Source of the DNA: an uncultured Dysosmobacter sp.
GTDB taxonomy: Bacteria > Bacillota > Clostridia > Oscillospirales > Oscillospiraceae
Length of the DNA stretch: 5,618 bases
Assembly (NCBI GenBank): GCA_934504065.1
Contig: CAKSVQ010000144.1
Location: 1-5,618 of the forward strand
Reading direction: 5' to 3'
This document shows, in pieces, positions 1-4,439 of the stretch. Made by a program: the position numbers and the translations under genes. The notes beneath the pieces were generated by a model that worked only from the letters and a program-made list of their open reading frames with translations, had not been told where the DNA came from and ran no database searches. Each line of letters begins with the position of its first letter. The first letter of the stretch is position 1.

Positions 1-406
1 CGCCTGCCATATAGTCCCGCTGTGTGGAGTTGACAATGGGGTTTTTATTGGAATTTTCCTGCTTGGCCTCTTCGTTGCAGCATTCAATCAGGCTGAGGAT
101 CTTATCGTCCGTGGTGTTGCTTTTGCGCACCAGCGAACGGGTATAGCGATAGGTGACGTAGTTTTTTGCCACCTCATACGCGCCATGGGCCATGATCTGG
201 TATTCCACCAGATCCTGAATTTCTTCCACGGAGGGGGAACGGTTCATTTTCAGGCAGCTCAGCTCCACAAACTCGGCAATGCGTTCGACCTGCAATGCCG
301 TCATGCGGGCATCTTCCTCCACGCTTTGATTGGCCTTGGTGATAGCAGCGACAATTTTGCTCAGATCAAAGGTAACTTCCGAACCATTGCGCTTGATGAC
401 TTTCAT
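1..406 (-). CDS. nrdD: Anaerobic (class III) ribonucleoside-triphosphate reductase, N-terminal part
   Basis: Cytosolic glycyl-radical enzyme that reduces ribonucleoside triphosphates to deoxyribonucleotides without oxygen. I translated the 135 visible codons by hand; the rest, including the catalytic barrel and C-terminal glycyl-radical loop, is left of the window. Residues 1-~92 form an ATP-cone, the allosteric ATP/dATP domain: it opens MKVIKRNGSEVTFDLSKI, has a central VEEIQDLVE (60-68), and closes with YVTYRYTRSLVR (83-94). Residues 121-135, KNPIVNSTQRDYMAG, match the start of the NrdD catalytic region as I know it. ATG at 404-406 is chosen because the ATP-cone begins there and AAGGGA (415-420) lies 8 nt upstream as a modest ribosome binding site. 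The gene has its own promoter with NrdR-like boxes. The activase gene nrdG would be expected further left but cannot be seen. Identification is firm; no frameshift is visible. Confidence 0.95.
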   Translation of the reverse strand, partial: MKVIKRNGSEVTFDLSKIVAAITKANQSVEEDARMTALQVERIAEFVELSCLKMNRSPSVEEIQDLVEYQIMAHGAYEVAKNYVTYRYTRSLVRKSNTTDDKILSLIECCNEEAKQENSNKNPIVNSTQRDYMAG

Positions 407-445
407 GTTATCGATCCCTTCCGTATATATTCACAGCACAGTAGC

Positions 446-461
446 ACACCATATCTATTGC
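446..461. promoter_or_regulatory. NrdR box, promoter-distal to the -10 (downstream site)
   Basis: The plus strand reads ACACCATATCTATTGC, which agrees at about 12 of 16 positions with the NrdR-box consensus acaCwAtATaTwGtgt as I recall it. NrdR is the ATP-cone/zinc-ribbon repressor of ribonucleotide reductase genes. The site lies between the presumed transcription start (about 464) and the nrdD start codon. Its centre is 33 bp, about three helical turns, from the second box at 479-494, the paired arrangement expected for NrdR. Confidence 0.75.
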
Positions 462-470
462 AGCCAGTTC

Positions 471-476
471 ATTATA
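471..476 (-). promoter_or_regulatory. -10 element of the nrdD promoter
   Basis: On the minus strand this is a perfect TATAAT, preceded by TTG. The transcription start would fall near 464, leaving a leader of about 58 nt before the nrdD ATG at 406. No convincing -35 hexamer exists at 16-18 bp spacing (candidates read CGCTAA, TCGCTA, CTCGCT), so only the -10 is called. It lies between the two NrdR-like boxes, which supports it as the regulated promoter. Confidence 0.6.
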
Positions 477-478
477 CA

Positions 479-494
479 ACACAAGATATGGTTT
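479..494. promoter_or_regulatory. NrdR box, promoter-proximal (between -35 and -10)
   Basis: The minus strand reads AAACCATATCTTGTGT, matching the recalled NrdR consensus at about 13 of 16 positions, with an intact GTGT half. It occupies the spacer just upstream of the TATAAT at 471-476, so bound NrdR would block RNA polymerase. It shares the core CCATATCT with the other box but in the opposite orientation. Confidence 0.8.
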
Positions 495-499
495 AGCGA

Positions 500-683
500 G
501 TGGTAAAAGCGACTAAATATAGAAAAATTTTTCTACCGAGCCGCAAGGGCGGCACGAAGAGTATTCTGCCAAATTTTTGCCCGTTTGTCCATTGTGGATA
601 CTGCTGGAAATCTGCCGGAAAATTCTCTGATAATTTTCGGGTGAAATTTTACCAAAAAACAAAAGCCATTTTCGGCATATAAA
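500..683. other. AT-rich noncoding stretch upstream of the nrdD promoter
   Basis: About 180 bp between the operon terminator and the nrdD promoter hold no convincing gene. The stretch is far richer in A and T than the flanking coding DNA. It has a perfect 16-bp palindrome TAGAAAAATTTTTCTA at 520-535 and repeated short A/T blocks (571-578, 619-624, 632-637, 644-650). It also has a small GC hairpin (GCCGC at 540-544 with GCGGC at 549-553) and an imperfect hairpin (615-624 with 632-641). These could bend DNA or act as an upstream element for nrdD, but nothing here proves a function. Confidence 0.6.
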
Positions 684-708
684 AAGGACGCGCCATTGAC
701 GCGTCCTT
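681..708 (-). terminator. Intrinsic terminator of the membrane protein-lacI-EEP-HAD operon
   Basis: Read on the minus strand, AAGGACGCG pairs perfectly over 9 bp with CGCGTCCTT around a 7-nt loop (TCAATGG). A run of T follows immediately (the stem's last TT plus TTT). The hairpin starts 18 nt after the HAD stop codon, the expected position for a rho-independent terminator. In the plus direction the hairpin is not directly followed by T residues, so it is called for the minus strand only. Confidence 0.88.
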
Positions 709-726
709 GCTGGGATTTTTATAAAG

Positions 727-1497
727 TCACTTCAAGGCCATGGCGGGATTCTCCCGGTCCAGCCACTCCAGAAATTCATCGAAGCTCTGAATGACCACAT
801 CCGGTTTTTCCGCCTCTGCAATGGGGATGCCTGCATCCTTCTGCGCGGTCAGGAAGGAGTAGATCTGCACAGCCTTGCCGAATCCGGCCCGCTTGGCGCC
901 GATAATGTCGCGGGAGACCGTGTCGCCCATGTAGACGCAGTTTTCCGGCTTGCAGCGCATCTGGTGCATGGAGATGCGGAACAGCTCGGGGTGGGGCTTG
1001 CGGTAGCCCGTGATGCTGGAAACGGTAACATCCTCCATATAATCCCGGATGCCGTACTGTTCCAACACGTTGAACACATTGTACAGCGAGGCGTTGTTGG
1101 AGATCACGCCGATATGATAACCCCGCTGCTTCAATCCCTCCAGCATTTCCTTCACGCCGGGACGCAGCTCCCGATGGTAATAGGTGACCTCCCACAAATT
1201 GGCCAGCTCCTCCGTGATGGGGACCAGCTTTTCCTGGTCAAAATCAAAGGCCTTGAGATAGTAGTTGGGCCAGATCTCCTCGGGCTTGGCTTCCAGCATA
1301 TTGCCCTCACTCCAGCGCTTATACTCCTTCACGCCGGACAGGACACGGTCACGGAATTCCTGCTGGGTGCAGTGGGGCTCTAACCCATGGGTGCGCAGGG
1401 TCTTCTGCAAAGCCTCCATAACGGCCGCGGTGGTCTCTTCGTTGTACCAGATGTCTTCCAGTGTACCGCCCATATCAAAAAGAACTGTATTCAGCAT
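727..1497 (-). CDS. HAD-superfamily hydrolase (HAD-IA, phosphatase-like)
   Basis: Cytosolic 256-residue protein with all four HAD motifs in order: motif I FDMGGT (nucleophile Asp8), motif II VISNN (Ser133), motif III YRKPHP (Lys167), and motif IV MGDTVSRD (Asp192, Asp197) for Mg2+ binding. The helical stretch between motifs I and II (about 15-110) fits a C1 cap, as in phosphoglycolate phosphatase-like members. The usual second aspartate of DxD is Gly10, so the normal general acid/base is missing and the reaction may differ from a simple phosphatase; phosphate monoester hydrolysis is still the default guess. The ATG at 1497 gives motif I at residues 7-12, typical of the family, and AGGAG (1506-1510) lies 8 nt upstream. 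It is the last gene of the operon, 41 bp after the EEP gene and just before a terminator. Substrate unknown. Confidence 0.9.
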   Translation of the reverse strand: MLNTVLFDMGGTLEDIWYNEETTAAVMEALQKTLRTHGLEPHCTQQEFRDRVLSGVKEYKRWSEGNMLEAKPEEIWPNYYLKAFDFDQEKLVPITEELANLWEVTYYHRELRPGVKEMLEGLKQRGYHIGVISNNASLYNVFNVLEQYGIRDYMEDVTVSSITGYRKPHPELFRISMHQMRCKPENCVYMGDTVSRDIIGAKRAGFGKAVQIYSFLTAQKDAGIPIAEAEKPDVVIQSFDEFLEWLDRENPAMALK

Positions 1498-1538
1498 GGT
1501 GTGCTCTCCTATCTGTGGTATTTATATGATTTAGTTGG

Positions 1539-2636
1539 TTATTTCAGTGTGCATGTAGCCCATACGGCGTTGTGGTCGGAAAGCTCCTGCCCGCCGAAGG
1601 CTTCCAGCGCCGAGCCGGGAACGGCAAAGGACCAGACCTCGCGGCAGGTGGAAATGGTGCGGCTTTCCACGGCGGCCATATCCCGCAGCAGCAGCCAATC
1701 CAGTCGGAGGGGCAGGAAGGTACCGTCGGGCAGCGGCTTGCGGCGGGTGACAATGGGGAGTTCCGGCACAGCCTGATAGCCCGTATAATACGGGGTACTC
1801 TCCGCCATGGGGGTAGCAGAGAGTTCCGGTACCGCCTGATAGCCCGCGGCCTGTGCGGCAGGGAGGCAGCCCTCCCACGCGGCCACGTCTTCCAGACAGC
1901 GGCGCTGGAGGGCAGGGTCAGCGGCGATGGCCGCAATGGCGTCCTTGTCCCGCCCGTCAAAGGTGTTGGTGTTCAGATCGCCGCCAAGTGCCACAGGCAT
2001 TCCGGGGAACATTTCGTCAGCGGCTTTGAGGACGGCTTCCAGCTGGGCCTGCCGCCCGGGGCCGTGGGTGCGGTTTTCCAGATGGATGGTGCCGACGACC
2101 ACGGATTTCCCGTTCACGTCCAGCTCCGCCAGAATGGCCAGACGGTCGCCGATACGGCGCTGGCGGTCAAAGTACCAGTTGTATTCCTCCGGCAGGCGGA
2201 CGATCTGTGCCCGCTTGATGGGCCAGCGGGAGAAAATGGCGTTTCCGTGGAAGCCCTTGGCATCCTCGCCGTTGACCAGTTCAATGAATTCCAGCCCGAA
2301 TACATAATTCATGCCCAGCCTTTGGGCAAGCTCCCGGGCTGTGTCCTTTTGACCGGAACGGACACAGCCGTCATCCAGTTCGTTGGCAAGGATTACATCG
2401 TAGGGCCGCACCTCCGGGCAGGTTTCCAGAAAATCGCCCAGCTCATCCAGATGCACGCCCCGCTCCATATTGAATACCAGCAGCCCCAGTGCGTCCGGTG
2501 TGTCGGCGGGAGAGGGAACGAGGTTATGGATCTCCGCTTGGGAGAACTGGGGAATCTGAGCCATCACCTCAGATTGCGGCGTATGATCCAGAAGTGCACC
2601 AAGACGCTGGCGCTCATCATTGGGAAGTCCGATCAT
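1539..2636 (-). CDS. Endonuclease/exonuclease/phosphatase (EEP) superfamily phosphoesterase
   Basis: Metal-dependent enzyme of the fold shared by exonuclease III, DNase I, sphingomyelinases and inositol polyphosphate 5-phosphatases; 365 residues. The catalytic set is complete and in order: FNMERG (Asn56), NELDDG (Glu86, metal ligand), HGNAIFSR (Asn132), GTIHLEN (His185), GGDLNTN (Asp220, Asn222), RLDWLL (Asp313) and the terminal SDH (Asp354, His355). No signal peptide or membrane segment is seen, so it should act in the cytosol. The first ~50 residues precede the fold and are of unknown role. Residues 265-293 contain GYQAVPEL twice, an in-frame insertion-like repeat between the GDLN and LDW motifs. 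The start ATG follows a strong AGGAGG with 7-nt spacing, and the lacI stop overlaps that site. Substrate could be a phosphodiester metabolite, lipid headgroup or nucleic acid; the sequence does not decide. Confidence 0.9.
   Translation of the reverse strand: MIGLPNDERQRLGALLDHTPQSEVMAQIPQFSQAEIHNLVPSPADTPDALGLLVFNMERGVHLDELGDFLETCPEVRPYDVILANELDDGCVRSGQKDTARELAQRLGMNYVFGLEFIELVNGEDAKGFHGNAIFSRWPIKRAQIVRLPEEYNWYFDRQRRIGDRLAILAELDVNGKSVVVGTIHLENRTHGPGRQAQLEAVLKAADEMFPGMPVALGGDLNTNTFDGRDKDAIAAIAADPALQRRCLEDVAAWEGCLPAAQAAGYQAVPELSATPMAESTPYYTGYQAVPELPIVTRRKPLPDGTFLPLRLDWLLLRDMAAVESRTISTCREVWSFAVPGSALEAFGGQELSDHNAVWATCTLK
1758..1846. repeat. 63-bp-spaced direct repeat inside the EEP gene
   Basis: Two 26-bp copies (1758-1783 and 1821-1846), both beginning GAGTTCCGG on the plus strand, differ at only two positions and lie exactly 63 bp (21 codons) apart. 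Each encodes GYQAVPEL in the EEP protein (residues 265-272 and 286-293). The DNA after each copy differs, so this is not a simple recent tandem duplication. The interval contains a perfect 7-bp-arm palindrome, CCCGTATAATACGGG (1780-1794). Confidence 0.85.
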
Positions 2637-2643
2637 GGAAAGC

Positions 2644-2649
2644 CCTCCT
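2644..2649 (-). promoter_or_regulatory. Ribosome binding site of the EEP gene, overlapping the lacI stop
   Basis: The minus strand reads AGGAGG, a full Shine-Dalgarno match, 7 nt before the EEP ATG at 2636. The extended AAGGAGG takes in the last base of the lacI stop codon (TGA, 2650-2652). The two reading frames are only 13 bp apart, so translation of the two genes is probably coupled. Confidence 0.85.
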
Positions 2650-3657
2650 TCAGGTAATATGTTTGGTGCAGGTGGAGCGGATCACCAGTTCCGGCTCCAA
2701 AAGATCGGCGGTCAATGTCCGGGAGCCGGAGATCTGATCCAGCAGGCGATCCACCGCGATGCGGCTTTGCTGGTATTTGTGCTGCGAGACCGTGGTCAGG
2801 GCAATGCGGGGCAGGGAAGCAAAGGCGATATTGTCATACCCCAGCAGGGAGACATCCTCCGGAATACGGACGCCCCGCAGTTCGGCGGCCTCCATGATTT
2901 TCAGGGCAGTCACATCGGAAAAGGCGAAGATAGCGTCCGGCAGGGGGCCTTTCAGCAGTTCGGCGGCAGCGTCATAGCTCCATTGGCGCAGCCGGGTCAC
3001 ATTCGGCGGCGCGGCAAGCTCCTGTCCGGTCAGGCCCACTTCCGTCAGCGCCCGGTGAAAGCCCTGTATCCGCAGGCCCCGGGTGCGGGAGTTGGGCCGT
3101 CCGCCCAGAAACAGAATGTCCCGGTGTCCCAGCCGCAGAAGATAGCGGGTGGCCAGATACGCGCCGGATTCGTTGTCAGCCATGACATAGCTGCAATCCT
3201 CGCTGTGATTCACGCCCAGATGCACGCAGGGAAGCCCGCCCAGAATCTCCCGGTGCATGGCCTGCGCCTGCAAAGAGATAGAGGAGATCAAAATTCCGTC
3301 CACCTGCCGGGCTACAAAATTTTCAACGGCAAGCAGCTCCTTTTCCGGGCTGCGCAGAGAATTGCTCAAAAATACCCGATACCCGTGTTCGGCGGCAGCC
3401 TGCTCGATGGCGGTGGCCATGCCGGAGAAGTAGGGGTTGGAAATATCCGGAACCACCAGTCCGATGGTATGGGTGGCCTGTCCGGTAAGTCCCCGGGCAG
3501 CGGCGTTCGGCACATAGCCAAGCTTTGCGCAGGCGTCGCGCACCCGGGCCTTTGTCTCGGTGCTGATCTCCGGGCGGTCATCCAGCGCGCGGGAGACCGT
3601 TGCGGGACTGACCCTGGCCAGCGCGGCGACATCCTTAATCGTTGCCCGCTTGCGCAT
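2650..3657 (-). CDS. LacI-family transcriptional regulator
   Basis: A 335-residue DNA-binding repressor-type protein with a sugar-binding-like effector domain. Residues 6-25 form the LacI helix-turn-helix (TIKDVAALARVSPATVSRAL). The hinge region YVPNAAARGL (48-57) follows, and the periplasmic-binding-protein-like core begins at TIGLVVPDISNPYF (64-77). The C-terminal core motifs are typical of the family (AIFAFSDVTALKIMEAA, DVSLLGYDNIAFAS). The specificity residues in the recognition helix are Pro18-Ala19. The frame is open 27 codons upstream, but the ATG at 3657 puts the HTH at its normal distance from the N-terminus and has GAGG (3667-3670) 9 nt before it. This start lies inside the preceding membrane-protein gene (23-nt overlap). 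It probably controls this operon, perhaps through the inverted repeat at 4333-4373. Effector unknown; a sugar or sugar-like ligand is the family default. Confidence 0.93.
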   Translation of the reverse strand: MRKRATIKDVAALARVSPATVSRALDDRPEISTETKARVRDACAKLGYVPNAAARGLTGQATHTIGLVVPDISNPYFSGMATAIEQAAAEHGYRVFLSNSLRSPEKELLAVENFVARQVDGILISSISLQAQAMHREILGGLPCVHLGVNHSEDCSYVMADNESGAYLATRYLLRLGHRDILFLGGRPNSRTRGLRIQGFHRALTEVGLTGQELAAPPNVTRLRQWSYDAAAELLKGPLPDAIFAFSDVTALKIMEAAELRGVRIPEDVSLLGYDNIAFASLPRIALTTVSQHKYQQSRIAVDRLLDQISGSRTLTADLLEPELVIRSTCTKHIT

Positions 3658-4300
3658 CGTCATCATCCTCATAGAACAGCATGGCTTCCTCCTGCGAAGA
3701 GCAGGAGACCATGGGATTGCGGTCGGCCTGCGGGCCAAAGAGGGCGTCCGCGGCAGGGGAGGCAGAGGGAACTTCCTTCGGTTCCGGTTTTTTCTCTTCA
3801 GCAGGGGGATGCTTGGCGTTTTCCTGTGCCACAGCTTCCCGCAGTTCCTCTGCCATGGTTTTCCTGCGGTTCATGCCGGGGTTGGCCCGCTTCAAGCGCA
3901 GATAGATCGGCCAGGCGGCGGTATTGCCCACCAGAACGGGGAACAGGCCGTAGGCCGTGATGAGATAGATCATGTTGGAGCGGGCGTAGCCCTCCAGCAG
4001 CAGTGCCGCGATGTAAAACATGCAGAGGGCCACGGCCAATCCGGCGAAGCCATAGGGCACCACCCGCTTGTCCTTCAAAAGGAACAGCAGGCAGCACACG
4101 GCAGTCCCCACGATGGAGATGAGGAAGGAATGCAGGGCGTTCGTGGCAACTGCGGAGGACAGGGACACGGCACGGTACAGCGGTCCTGCCAGCAGGGCAT
4201 AGGCTACGGCAAAGATCAGCAGAAACAGCACGGCGGCGCCGAAAGCGGCCAGCACGATGGGACTTTTTCTGCGGTTAAAGCGGTCAACAAAAAAACTCAT
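3635..4300 (-). CDS. Four-helix integral membrane protein with acidic cytosolic tail, unknown function
   Basis: I do not recognise this 221-residue protein. It has four hydrophobic segments at about 14-38, 56-75, 81-103 and 109-134. Charges at RFNRRK (7-12), KDKR (76-79) and RLKR (135-138) put both termini in the cytosol by the positive-inside rule. The tail (139-221) is hydrophilic, first Lys/Arg/Glu-rich, then Pro/Glu-rich (165-178), and ends in EDDDDAQAGND; it looks disordered. No transporter, kinase or peptidase motif is visible. The ATG at 4300 follows AAGGAG (4308-4313) with 7-nt spacing. It is the first gene of the operon, and its 3' end overlaps the lacI start, so the two are likely translated together. 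It could be an accessory or sensing membrane protein, but that is a guess. The gene is supported by good translation signals, hydrophobic periodicity and position. Confidence 0.85.
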   Translation of the reverse strand: MSFFVDRFNRRKSPIVLAAFGAAVLFLLIFAVAYALLAGPLYRAVSLSSAVATNALHSFLISIVGTAVCCLLFLLKDKRVVPYGFAGLAVALCMFYIAALLLEGYARSNMIYLITAYGLFPVLVGNTAAWPIYLRLKRANPGMNRRKTMAEELREAVAQENAKHPPAEEKKPEPKEVPSASPAADALFGPQADRNPMVSCSSQEEAMLFYEDDDDAQAGND

Positions 4301-4307
4301 GGGATTA

Positions 4308-4313
4308 CTCCTT
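4308..4313 (-). promoter_or_regulatory. Ribosome binding site of the membrane-protein gene
   Basis: The minus strand reads AAGGAG, 7 nt before the ATG at 4300. It fixes the start of the first gene of the four-gene operon. Confidence 0.85.
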
Positions 4314-4332
4314 AAACAGGCGGCGGTTTGTA

Positions 4333-4373
4333 CTTTATCTAAACGTCTAAAGCGGTTAGGCGCTTAGATAAAG
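4333..4373. promoter_or_regulatory. Inverted repeat with LacI-type operator-like half sites
   Basis: CTTTATCTAA (4333-4342) and TTAGATAAAG (4364-4373) are perfect 10-bp inverted arms. After one mismatch the pairing continues for seven more positions (CGTCTAA 4344-4350 with TTAGGCG 4356-4362, one G-T), leaving a 5-nt loop. Within it are two CG-centred quasi-palindromes typical of LacI-family operators: CTAAACGTCTAA (centre 4344/4345) and TTAGGCGCTTAG (centre 4361/4362), 17 bp apart. The site is about 35-75 bp upstream of the operon's first start codon, well placed for autoregulation by the LacI protein. It could also act as an RNA hairpin behind the neighbouring terminator. No clear sigma-A promoter could be assigned in this gap. 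Confidence 0.5.
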
Positions 4374-4406
4374 AAAGCGGCGGGCGGACATCCGCCCGCC
4401 GCTTTC
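4366..4406 (-). terminator. Strong intrinsic terminator after the substrate-binding protein gene
   Basis: A perfect 15-bp stem (GAAAGCGGCGGGCGG, 4373-4387, with 4392-4406) closes over a 4-nt loop. On the minus strand it is followed by a T-rich tract, TTTAT, after the terminal TTTC. The hairpin begins 33 nt after the stop codon at 4440-4442. It separates the transporter transcript from the operon to the left, though read-through could feed that operon. Confidence 0.88.
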
Positions 4407-4439
4407 AAAACCTTACCGGAGAATTTGACAGTGCTGTGC

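Noticed and set aside
540..641. Hairpins at 540-553 and 615-641 as possible terminators.
   Set aside because: Stems are short or imperfect and not directly followed by a T tract on either strand. The operon already has a good terminator at 681-708.
500..682. A 60-codon plus-strand reading frame starting with GTG in the AT-rich spacer, containing a CxxxxCxxC-like cluster.
   Set aside because: It has no ribosome binding site, uses a rare start, and its composition follows the noncoding AT-rich DNA. The hairpin after it lacks a T tract in that direction.
1784..1789. A perfect TATAAT on the plus strand inside the EEP gene.
   Set aside because: It is part of a palindrome within coding sequence, has no -35 partner (TTCCGG at the right spacing), and no plus-strand gene follows.
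1572..2657. A 361-codon plus-strand open frame.
   Set aside because: It is antisense to the EEP gene, whose full catalytic motif set is unmistakable. The plus-strand product shows no motifs.
2650..3738. A longer LacI protein beginning at the upstream ATG at 3738.
   Set aside because: It would add 27 basic residues before the helix-turn-helix and overlap the membrane-protein gene by about 100 nt. The ATG at 3657 fits the family length and has its own GAGG site.
2620..3960. A 446-codon plus-strand open frame, longer than any real gene here.
   Set aside because: It lies opposite lacI and the membrane-protein gene, both with clear family or translation signals. The translation has no recognisable domain and is a GC-rich antisense artefact.
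4301..4372. A sigma-A promoter for the four-gene operon.
   Set aside because: The candidate -10 (TACAAA, 4327-4332) has no -35 at 16-18 bp, and other pairings match poorly. I did not call a promoter I could not support.
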